Positions 31,496 through 43,400 of a DNA stretch of 64,000 nucleotides are shown in pieces. A program made the position numbers and the translations under genes. The DNA comes from Symbiodinium natans (Eukaryota; Sar; Dinophyceae; Suessiales; Symbiodiniaceae): contig CAJNDS010000191.1 in assembly GCA_905221605.1 (NCBI GenBank), positions 803,501 to 867,500 on the forward strand, given 5' to 3'. Numbering within the stretch: position 1 is the first letter of the stretch; every line of letters begins with the position of its first letter. Under the pieces are notes generated by a model. The model was not told the origin of the DNA and ran no database searches. It saw only the letters and a list, made by a program, of their open reading frames with translations.

Positions 31496-34400
31496 CATGA
31501 TCACCATCATCATCATCATTATCTAGGCCGTCTTGGTGGATCTTTCTCACGGGTGGCGATTTGCATGAGAGTTGCATGCGTTTGTGTTATAAATGCAAAC
31601 CGGCTTGCACCAAGGGCAGAAAAACTTCCTCCAAAACGTGTCCATGTACAGAGTATGCTGACAACAAGGTATCCAGTCTGTGTTCATCTTCCGGGTCAAT
31701 AGCGAGGACGAAGCCATGCATGTGCACAGCGTACAGGACATGATGGTACGAAACAAGCATCACTTGCAGGTACGACTTCGAGGCGCCCTCTTGCAGATGT
31801 GACCGAAGCATGCTTTGCCATGGTCGCTCTTGCACTAAGAACTGGGTTGGTCATGCGACTCGGCGACCACATGTCCAGTCATGTGCGCCGCACACACAGA
31901 TGCACTCTTGGAAAACCGCCTGTCGAAAGGACAAAACTCTGAATGCCTACCTGATGAGATGCCCGGTCAAACCCTCAACGACAGTCGCCTGGCCTTGTAC
32001 CAGCAGGCTTTTGCCTCGGCCGGTGCGGTGGGGGTGCAGGCCAACTCTCTCGCTCTGATGGGGCCCAGCATGAGAAGCCCTGCCGATGGACAAAGCAAAA
32101 GTATCACCCAACTCTGACCCACACGAATACTAGCCCTGCGCCTTTCTGGCACAAAGGGGGTTCTGAGGAAGGCACCCATGTGTGAAGGTGGAAATGGCAC
32201 CGGGCTTGCAAAGCCTGCAAGGGGCGGCAAGAGATCCTCTACAATGATTTTAGCAGCTGCGCTTTTTTTTTGGACACCGAATCATTGCATACCACTGTCG
32301 TGCTGAGCTTCCCACTGCGATCCGAGAGCGCACACTTGTCCTCCTCCGAAGGGTGCCATTTTGCTGTGGCATGCATTGCTCTGGCTTTTTGTGGAAAAGC
32401 GTGGGGGAGGGCTGTGGTTGCCACAGCCAGCGCACCGCCAACAGTACCAAGCCACAGACAGCACATTGTCAAGCCCTACCACCCCCTGATCCCTAGACTC
32501 CGGGCTCTGAAGCAAACGAGAAACCTAAACCCTCAACCCCAAAATCCTACCCCACTCGAGACCTTGGAACGAAAATCGCAGCTTGCCGGTCACAGAAGCC
32601 AAGGCCCGCACTCCCTTCGGCAGGTTGTCGAAGCCAGCCTTGGGTTCAAGAATTCGGGTTTAGGGTTTTAGGGTTCAGGGTTCAGGGTTTAGGGTTTAGG
32701 GGTTAGGGTTTAGGGTTTAGGGTTTAGGGTTTAGGGTTTAGGGTTTAGGGTTTAGGGTTCGGGAATTCGGGTTTCGGGTGTAGGTTGAGGTGTGTTTAAG
32801 TCGTTCGAAACGAAGCAATCCTGCCTACCACCCCCCTGTTCATCCTGCACAAGAAACCTTCGAGCGCCCAAAGAAGCCCCCTACGAAGACCCCCCGGTTT
32901 ACACCCGAAACACATCCCAACCCCCGCCCCCTAAAAGTCCGCCGCCCACTACGCCCCTCAACCCTTCTAAACCCCTAAACCTCCTCGCCTGGCGGACCAT
33001 GGCCAGCTGCTCGGAAAGCGCCGCAGGCCCGAAGGTCCTCGGGGGCGTCAGTCATGCAAACAAAGGGGGGGGGGGGGTTTAGGGTGTAGGGTTGAGGGGT
33101 TTAGGGCTTGGGGCTTCTGCTTTAGGGTTTAGGGTTTAGGGTTGAGGGGCTAGGGCTTAGGGGTTTGTTCGGTTTGCTAAGGCCGTTGGGGGTGTTGCAG
33201 GGTGCTGAGGGGGCTTCAGGGCTGGTTTGGGGGGGTCAGCATCTTGCCGGCTAACTCGGTTCGGGCGCAGCATGGTTGGGAATTCGAGTTCAACAGACAG
33301 CAACCACCATGACCAGAGGAGGATGCGCAGCCCAAAAACAGCCCCGAAATCCCAAGCTCCCAGCAAAACTCCACCCAAACAAAACCGCGAAGCTGCATGG
33401 GGCCCGCGCACGAGCTTCATCTGCTCGGGGCAGTACCGCTCCTTGAAGTAGATCCTGGGTGTTTAATCCGCCACACCGGAGTAAGACTATTCAAAACATT
33501 CCACCACGTGTCTTCCTCTCCGGAAATCCTGGACAATCGCGGCAGCTTACATCAATAAAGCGATATCTAAAACAGTCACCTTCCCACGTCTCGTTGCTCA
33601 GCTCGCAGAGCCCAGAGACTTTGCACTGACACCATCATGCTCGACCCATCTGCATATCTTCTCGCATACTCAGGGGCACGACTCACCCTTCCAGTCAGAC
33701 AAAGGTGATCCAAATGCTTCATATGCCACGTAGCTGAAAGAGCCACAGCCGCGAGCCAGGACATGTAGTTTCGTGGCTCAAACCTCCTGTTACATAATTG
33801 TCGAACAAGTTCGCCCTGCTCACTTGGCCCGCCGACCAAGCTCCGAAGTAGCTACAGGTCCACGGCTTTGTGGGCAGGAGCCAAGTAATGACTTCGGCGG
33901 CGGCAAAATTTATGATCCATGATTCAGTTCATTCTGCCCGGCATGGCATGTACCCTTCCATGTCTTGAGTTCTCACGGTCGTTCTGCCCAGTTTCGAAGC
34001 ATCGTGTTGTCTCGCTCCAGGAAACAACCGGCCGTCTATGAGAGTGTCACCCAGGGACAACACTACTCTGCAGCAGTGACACATGCACAAACTTTCTTGG
34101 CCGGTTTGGAGTTTAAGAGTTCCGAGCCCGCTGCTTCAGGGCGTCGACCGGGGAAGTCCCGTTGCCTTGCAGCGCAATGGCGTAGCAGTCCCGGGCTACA
34201 GGCTCGCCTGCAGCTGCCTTTGATGCATAGGCTTCTGCTGCGGCAAGAACCCAACCCTGAAGCCTCAACATGACCTACGACCATCTCACCAGGGCCCCCT
34301 AAGTCTCGAGCGCATGGGCAAATCGTAGAGGGTCTCCATCTGGGATCAGAAGTTCTAATGCTCACCAGCACAGTTTTGGAGCCAGGTCTGGGTTGCTTCA

Positions 34401-37400
34401 CATACCAAGAAGAGGTGGCTAATCAAATGGCAACTGAATGCATTTGGCAGCTCAAGTCTCTTACGAAGAATGCCCTAAGAGGGAGGGGTAACATGGCAAT
34501 GACGCCTACTTCACCTAAGTCCTGAGTTTGGCTACCTCTAGACGCTGAGGCCCCTGCATTGCCCGTGGCAAATCGCCCTACGCTCGATGCCGGATCTGCC
34601 TGCCAGCACGGCAGACCCGGAAGACAACTTGAACATGGCAGCCCAACGCCTAATAACCGCGACGACACCTGCCGAGACCTGAAGGCACGCGCGAACTCAA
34701 CCAATCGCTCAGACAACTGACCTCGGGGTCTGCTGACTCCTGGCATGCAGATCGGCTAAGTTTTACGACTTTCAGGGAATTTGCCACCCCTTTGCCCAAA
34801 AAACCATGACGAACATCTTCCCGGGTGTGAGAGCGATGCCAAGGGCCGCGTGCCTGCGACTCAAGGAGCTGGAAGATGCGCCGGCCGCTGCTCTGCACGT
34901 TCTTCTCGTGCTCACCTCAGATGCTCTCAGAGTCTTGGCCTTTTGGGTTTAGGGTTTAGGGTTTAGGGTTTAGGGTTTAGGGTTTAGGGTTTAGGGTTTA
35001 GGGTTTAGGGTTAGGCCTAGGGTCATTGCAACAGACATGCTGACATGCGGGATCTGGAGATCTGCCAAGGGCCATTGCCCCCCATCGAGGCTCCGGCTGT
35101 TGATTGCCTGCACCTCCTTCTTGACAAACTCCTCGAGAAGCAGGGATTGCAAATTGCAAGGGCTAGTTTCACAGTCTGTGACTTGAGCAGCCCCCCACGT
35201 CAAAAGTGCCGCAAGCTCGGCTCGACCCTCACCTCTAAGTAAGACATTTCAAAACCTCAAACCCGAAAGCTGGAACTGAACTCACTGAACCCTCCTTCTT
35301 TTTCCTTCCCTTCCAGCAGCGGCTCAGCCTCTTTGGGCACTAAATCCATGGAGCCCGGGGAGGTGTTCACCAGCGCCACACGGTTGTGGAACCGCCGGCA
35401 GGCCTCGTGGCTTTCGAGCTGGCCTCAGCCACACAAGACAGGGACTTCGGACCTTGCTTGGCATGCCTGCCTTAAAGCGCTCTGATTTGTCTTCAGGGCT
35501 TAGGGGCTTAGGGTAGACTGAGGTTGAGCCCTCCACCCCCCCCTGAGCAGCCCAAGGGCTCGGAGAGGAAAGGCCCTCCACTGCATCAGCCGAGCGCTTG
35601 CGCTTGCGCCCATTGGAAGCTGGCTCCTGGGCAGGTTTTGGGGGTCGAGGGTGTTGCGGGGCAAGGAGGAAAGAACCCCCCAAAACCGCCCAAAACCCTA
35701 AACCCTAAACCCTGGACCCTAAACCCTAAAGGAGGGGAGAACCCCCCGGGTCCTCGCAGGCGTTTTCATTTTCGGGCATGGCATTGCTGTTCACGTGGCG
35801 GATCCAGCGGTCCATTTCCATGAGGAAGACCTTTCCCAAAATAGGGGTACCTTATTGGGGTCCTGATTATAAGGGAGTCCTCCTAGTTGGAAGTCTAAAA
35901 TTGGAGTCCCTTATTTTCGTAGACCGCCAAATCTGTTTCAATGAAAAGCCAGCATGCATGTCTACTCAACTCACCGGCACTTCCCGAAGCGAAAAGGCGG
36001 CTTCATGCCGCTGGAGCAGTGCGACCATGGACTGTTCTATGTGGGCCGACAGCTAAAGCAGCAAAATACGCTTCTTGGAGGAAACAGAGTCATACAAAGT
36101 CACGACCCTTAACACCCTTCTCTTTCTTGTTGCAGATGTGCCCACGCCCTGCAAGCTGAATTTTTCAAGCGGAAGGCCGAACACAAGTGCCCAGACCCCG
36201 CACTGACCCGCCTCGGCTGTGACCATGGCGTCGTAGCCCGCAGAGTGGGCAGCCTTGGCGAAAGTCGTGCACCGCTCCTGGGCAGACGGGCAAGGGGTTC
36301 CAGGCTTCGAGCTTGCGCACTTCGAGTTTCAAGGATTTTGTTTGTGCATTTTGGGGGTTAGGGTTGTCTAGGTTTGCCCGGGCAAGCCTGTGTTTGCCCG
36401 CGCCCTGTCGGGCAAGCCTGTGTTTCGAAAGCAAGCACTTATTGCTCCAGCAAAAAGCGACTCTTACACCCTGGGACACAAACCAGACATGCTCAGAGGG
36501 ACGTGGACATTTGTCTGCTTAGCGTTGGTTTCAGTTCAGATCGGTAAGGGTTGCTAAGCCAAGTCACGGGGCAGGGGCCGGTCTACCCGGGCCCCTTTAA
36601 CCCTAAACCTTTAGCATCTCGAGCTGAGGATCAATGCCAGAAACTGAAGGCGAAACCGCCGAACAGCAGCACTGCTGAAAACTCACATTCCGCAAGCCGT
36701 GAGCTCTACTTTGCACCCTAAATCCTACACCCATGAGCCTCCTGAACACCTTTTTGTTTTGCATCCAGGCCTCCTCTCCTGAACCCCTAAACCCCAAAAG
36801 TACGGCTGAAGGTGCGTGGCTCTCGTGGCTCTTAATGGAAACATGGTGTTGAAGCATGTACGTAGATTCGTTCAAGAACAATGAAAAACACGTGTTTGTT
36901 CGCGGCTTAGGGGCTGCAAAGCTGTGTCTTGAGGGTACAAAATGTTGCTGCGGGGTTGCAGGCGTTTAGGGCAAAGTTCGTGTGGTGTGGTGTGTTTGGG
37001 GTGTTGTGTGGAGTCTACGAATGTTGTACAGAGAGGCGAAAGCATTGTAAATAACAGTGTTCTGCTTCGACGTTCATGATTATTATATTTTTTGTCGTTC
37101 TTTAGCCTGTTCTTTTGCTTTCTTGGTTACTTCGTTATTCGGGTCTTGCCGTAGTTTGCGACTTCTTCCTGTTTCTGATTTCCGTCGATCTGGCTGCCTT
37201 TGTTATGCCATGTCTTGTGTTGTGCCATTATTTATGTACACTTTCTTTATGTTGTTCATTATGCCTTTCGTTCTGTGTATATTCCTTCTTTCTTTCGCTC
37301 TTTCTGTCTGTACTTCTGTCTGTGGGGCGGGGGGCGGGGGGCAGCAGCGCCCATGCAAACACGGGTCTCTACAGACTGTACAGCGATTTTGCTTCTTTGT

Positions 37401-40400
37401 ACAACATGCTTACTGTTCTGGGTTCGGTTCAGGGTTAAGGTCGGCAGGAACGTCATTGTATACCCCCACCCACCCACCCCCCCCTCCCCCCCACCCAGCC
37501 TCCCCCAACCCCCCACAGACCCGCAACACCCAACAAGATCCAAAGAAACGCTCCACGTTCGGTTACGGGGGCGAAAGCCACAACAAGCTCCCCCCATGAA
37601 CAACCCACCCCCCCCTCGCCCCCCACCCAAGAAAAAAATAAATGAGTAATTAGTAATAATTATAATAATAATAATGATAATAATAATAATAATAATAATA
37701 ACATATATACAAATATATAAACCCTTGACCAGCACCCAGGCTCGAGGCGCAAGCCCGAGGGCTCGCCTTGAAGGTGCCTGAGGGCTCGAGCGGATGTGCG
37801 GGTTCCGGGGTTTAGGGTTGTGTTTAGGGTTAGGGTGTAGGGTTTAGGGTTTAGGGTGTGGGGTTTGGGGTTTAGGGTTTAGGGTTTAGGGTTTAGGGTT
37901 TAGGGTTATGCCACCCACCTAGCTGCCGGGTGAGCTGTACCAGGAAAACCTGTATTAAATTGTCTAAATTGAGACAATGATGACGGCTGCTGTGGCCAGG
38001 CACAATACTTCGTCAGGATCGACAAGACTCCAGCAATAGCAAGTATCAACGCTTGCGGTTTAGAGCATTTAGGGTTTTGGGATTGTAAGGTTTCGAGCTT
38101 TTGGGGTTCTATGGTTTGTAGGGTTTCCAGGCTGCATTGCCCCAATGATTGGCCCAAACCAACTGGGGTTTGGATTTATCCTTTAACCCAATCAGAGGGC
38201 GGTTTGAGGGTTATTGTATGCCAGAGAACCTGACTCAAGAAACGTACTTTATGCTGTCATAATCCCCCATGCAAAATGGAGCACTTGGCAACAGAACGAG
38301 CCACAGGCAAAAGCAAGTCACCCAAACAATGCAGATTCGGCGCGGCCTGTGTTCTTGCAGACCCATTGATGTTGGGGGGTAGGGTGGGGGGGGGGACCTT
38401 CAGTGTACCTCCTCACTTAGAAAGTTCGTGTGCGCCCACCCTCCCTCTAGCGATAGCAGAGGCCTCCGACAATGCACGCAGCAGTTTATGTGAGCGCTTT
38501 TCCGCATCTCCATGGCAAGGAGCCAGTCAACTTGCGTGGGATTATCGCCCACTTTTCGCGAATTAAGGGCCACTTCGCCAAGCACTAGCAGTGCGAAGAG
38601 CCCTGCTGCTGGTCAAAATCGCCACAATCTTTCGGTTTGGCGAGAGGCAGTTTTCACACCCAAGACTCACAATGGCAAGTGAAAGGAACTGATAGATGAG
38701 TGCTGATACCGCGTACAGGCTATATACAGTTTAAAGTCTTCGGGGCTTTTTGCTCCCGTCGACTCTGAATGCCCCAGGCCACTAAGGCAGCATCCACACT
38801 TTGTCGTTTAAGGCCCCTTCGCCTAGCTCAGCGCGCGAAGGGTGCCTACGCCAGTGTTGCCATTGATGAAAAACTATCGGATATATTCAAAGGGACGAAC
38901 CTGGGCAGCTTAAGCAAGAGCAGTGGAATACCTCACAATGGCAACAACCGTGGTGTGAGTGCTCCGAGAAGCTCAGCCGATTGAATCACTTTCCGGACCC
39001 AGTTTCTAACTCAAGATGTTAGGAAAGAGAGCTCGAAGTTTCAGTCTTCGATCACTGCCGCTGCCGCTGCTGCACCTCCGCCCGGCTAGCGCGAGCATCC
39101 GCCGGCTGAGTTCGACCATGGTTGCGGGTTGGAGGCTCCAGGCACAAAGCCGCCAGGGACCTATGGCGCGGACGGTGAAGTCGATGGCGACCGTGCTGGG
39201 GCTCCTGGTGCTGGTAGAGGATGGCAGGCTGTGGCAATGTTCTTCGCTCGGCTCGCATGGAAGCAAAATCGTCCTGTGTACATTGTGTACTCACGCTTCC
39301 CATGCCCGGCCAAGCACAGCTTCTATCGAAGACTCCTATGGGGGCCGAACCTTAAGCCGAAAACGGCTAGAGCGGATACGCTTGGAACACGCAGGGCCGC
39401 AATACGTGGGTCATCCGCCACCAGAGCCACCTAGAAAGCTTTGAGTTTTAAGCATCTGTAGCTCCACCTCGGGTCGTGGCTGCACAAATCCGGTGACCAG
39501 TTTCGAAATTGAGGAGTTGGTCGGGCTCGGAGCCCAGCAAAATCACACCTCTACAGCTCGCAAACCAACATGACAACCAGGCCGCAAGCAATGTGGGGGG
39601 AGGTCCAGTTGCAAAACAAAAAAAAAACGACTGGGGGTTTAGGGGCTTTGGGACCCTGGGGAGTCGAACCGAAGCCCAAGGGTGCAACCCGGCTGCTTGT
39701 GCAAGGACTCCAGGCTAAAGCCGCCCGCATGCTGCAGCACGTGGAACCGCCCATCCTGCGCCAGCACCCGGGTGTCGAAGAGCATGGGGAAGTGCTCCAC
39801 CCAGGCCTGGGATGCGCCACGAAACCCCTGAACTAAACACAAATCTGCCCACCCTGTCCCCCCCCCCCCCCCCCCACCGCAACCCTTGCAGCTACCCGAG
39901 TTCCTTTCAGGGATTCTGAAACTACGAAACCGCCTCAGGGATGGTTCGACTCTTTCACAAGAGGCAAAACACGCCTTCTAGCTGACGTAACGTAAGAAGT
40001 CGCAGGGATATTCGGGGCTCAGGGTCTGGGCATGATGACATTCATGAAACCTCCCAAAAGGCACTTCATTCCCAAATTTCTTCTACCCCGGGTCTGAGCT
40101 GGAGCTGAAGGCCCACAACCCTAGACGCCTAGACCGGTCGACGGACAATTCGCGGCTGAATCCTGATTAGGAGCGCGGGAAACGGGAGTGCCGACACTTT
40201 CCCCCCAGCCCCCCGCCCCCCCGCCCCCCGCCGATGCGCGTTTCTTTGATGCGCAGTTTCTGAAGCGACTGGTTTCTGACTCGTAGTTGCTGACCGTGGC
40301 TTATGAATCGCAAGCCGGTTTTTGATTTTCACTGATCCTGTTTTGAACCCAGACTCTTGTCCTCATCAGCAACGCCATACCCTCTGCACGAAAAGAGTTG

Positions 40401-43400
40401 TTGCACCATGTAGACAGGAGTTATTTCGCGCACCCAGATCGAGCCCAACTGCCAATGCCAAGGCTCCTTGCCAAAGGCCTCGCGGTCCTGTGGGAGGTCG
40501 CCAATGAACTTGTCGTAGACATGGAGCATGTCCAGCCTTAAAGGGCTAAGGGCTTTCGGAGGGCAGTCGGGGAGACAAGTGACTTGGTCTATCGCCCACA
40601 GAACCAATTCCCTTCAGCGCTTCATCGCTTTTTTTGCCACCGCACTGACAGTCATCAACAGCCAGCGAGGAAAGGAGCAGACTCCCCCTCAACTTAACCG
40701 TCCCAGCCACGGGAACCCCAGCCATTCCAAGAGGACCAGCCTGACCATGCTGGGCTCCAAGTGGAGTAAGTGGAGTCTCTCCAGTCGTAGCTGGGCCAGG
40801 GTGGCTGGCCGTAAGATTTTTCGGGCTCTGCTGGTCGGGAGACTTGCTCTCTCCGAGCCTGGGCAGCATCGGCAGAATCTGCTGGCGCTTCGACGGGGCC
40901 TCTGAGAGGCTCCTCGGCTGCAGCGCCTGTTGAGTGGGGTCGGACGGGCCGCAGCGACGCGGCGCGCTGCGTGGCGCGCTCCGTGGCGCGCTCCGTGGCG
41001 CGCTCCGTGGCGCGCTCCGTGGCGCGGTTCAGGGACTCCGCGCCAGAACTCCTCAGAGTCCGGGCTGTGCTTCGAGATGCCGGCTGCGAGCGACTCCGAG
41101 CGCTGGCATTTTCGCGGCCCTGGGCCCATGGATCTTTGCCTGTGGTCCAGGGATCCTCGCCACGTGCGCCGTTGCCAGCAGCACCAGCCACACCAGCCAC
41201 ACCTCTGGCTGACTCACGCGGAAGAGGAAGTGACGATTGTTGAGCAGCCGCCTGCTCCGGTTTCGCTGCAGCTTGGGAAGGGAGGGCAGGTAGATCTGGA
41301 TCTGACACCTTGCTGCTGCTGTTATGGCTGCTGCTCACGGGAAGGCAGCCTTTTGAAGCAAACCATTGGCGAAACAACTGCTGATGCTCTGGGTCGGTGA
41401 TGCCGTTGTCCTCGAAGAAGAGCGGGTCGAGCCGCTTGTTCATTCTGGAATCTCTGCCTTCCTCTTCTACGACATAGAGCCGGCAGATCTGGTCGACCGT
41501 GTCGTAGTTCTCCTCCATGATGCGGAAGTAGCACGTGAAGGCGGGACTTATGTCCCGTAGCCATTCACGCAGCTCCTCCATCAGCCGCTGCCTCGTGGCC
41601 TCGTCCACGCCCAGCCACCACTCCTCAGCCGGAGGCTCAGTCGCACCGCCAGCTGCCGCTTTATCGGGGCACACAACAGGCTCTTGTGGCGGGCTCCTCC
41701 GAGGGCTTGAAGGAGGTGGGGCATCCGCCGCTCGAAGCACGCTTTGAGGAAGGTGTTCCGCCGTCCCTGATGGCGGTGACGCAACCGCTGTCACCGAATC
41801 CTGTGTGCGCTCCTGCGGCTTGACAGTCTTGCTCTGCTCCCGGTCGCCGTCAGACACCCTGTTCCCGAGCTCCTCGGTAACTTTTGATTGGGACCACCAA
41901 TTAGTGTAAGGCTCGGGTGGGTCCGACCACCAGCTGCTGCTCCCCCAAGGTTGCTGCTGCCAGGACCACCCCCATCCGTTCCACGACATGGCGTGCGAGG
42001 ACTATGGTTCTGTCTTAGGAACGCAGCTGGTCTAGGTCAAGGTTTGCAAAGGCTCCCAAGACTTGCTTGATGGGTTGAGGTTTAGGGTTTAAGGGCTTTC
42101 CACACACAAGCTGCCTGAAGGCCCGTCTAGGCTACACGACTCTTGAGTGATAGGTGTGTGAACTAGGGCTCAAATCGCTCACAGCTCGGACAAGCAAAGC
42201 AAGTATCCAGAAGCAAAAGGGCGATAACATCTCGCCGAAGTCTTCAACACTGGAGGCCAGGATCGGCTTTTAGGGTCTAGGAGTTTCAGGCATCAACACG
42301 TTTGAAGCCAAACTTGTGCTGAGAGTCCACAAAACTTGGGGGGCTTGGGGCTTGCAGAGTTTTCGGACTCTGTACATTCTTGCGGGGCTTATAGGGCTTT
42401 GCAACCGTTTACAGCAGATGGGTTCAGAGCTTGTGGGGTTGAGGGATTGCGCTAACAAGTGAACACACCTGGAACCTGCGGACAAGGTGCAAGCCATTGT
42501 GCAAGACCAGAGGAACCTTCGATCCAGGTCCGACACCCCATAACAATGCCCCAAAGCCAAGCCCGACGACAAGCCCCACCGACATGTTCACAGTTCAGTA
42601 GACTTCGATGACGCCGGGATTCATCAGGGCTCGGCAGTCTACACTGCAAACTGTGAGAGGTCTGTGGAACAGCCTTGGGGTGTTTTGGTTTGCCCGGATG
42701 CCCATCCCGGCGCCTTAGCATCCCGCAGCGCTTGGAGGACTGGCGTCGCCTTCGCATGCGCGTTGCCCGCGAGCTTGTGGCCCAGCGGTGGGAGCCTGGT
42801 GTGCATTTGGAGCTCAAGGGGCGCAGCATCGTTTCACGATCCCTCTTCCAGCAGCCCTAGCCCTGCGCCCTTTTCGAACACCCCTACATACTCGCGAAGA
42901 CCAGCTGCCAGCAAGTGAGAGGCTCCTCGAGTAAGGATGAGCCCGCTCCAGAAAGGCATTGAAGTCCTGGATGGCTTGCGCTGGAGCTCACATTCTAGCA
43001 AGAGGTGGATGGTTCGCGAGCCAAGCACAAACTGCACGCCCAACAAGCAGCACTCACATCTCACCGTGCGGACCAGGCGCAAATCCGTGCACGCGAAGAA
43101 ACTGCAGCGACTGCAAATCCACCATGAAGAGGCGGCGATCTTGAGGCCAAAGATCGAACTCATGCGTTCCTTGGGTCGTTTGACTCTGCGGCGGCCCCTT
43201 TGTCTGGCTATCGAACGAACCCGGATGCCGGATGCCCTGCCGAGCATCGAAGCTCCCAGACCTGCTTCTCTGCCTGGAACTGGACGCAGCAAAGGCCAAG
43301 CTGCAGGGCCAGGAACCTGGGAACGCCTGGGGAAAGAGCGCGTTTCGATTTGCATGCTCCATGTGCTCCTGCTTTCGTGTCATGGGCGCTCTTGGGGTTC

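Noticed and set aside
32570-32660. LHC-like segment on the minus strand (GFDNLPKGVRALASVTG)
   Set aside because: It resembles the LHC segment before helix B, but no helix A or C exon lies nearby, so a chance match or a short relic cannot be told apart.
33000-33050. Possible M16 exon (ALSEQLAMVRQAR on the minus strand)
   Set aside because: Position and pattern suit the gene, but the match is too short and the junction phases could not be fixed.
34100-34230. Possible M16 exon (RDCYAIALQGNGTSPVDALK on the minus strand)
   Set aside because: Open and in the right interval, but similarity to the family segment around TGN is too weak to call.
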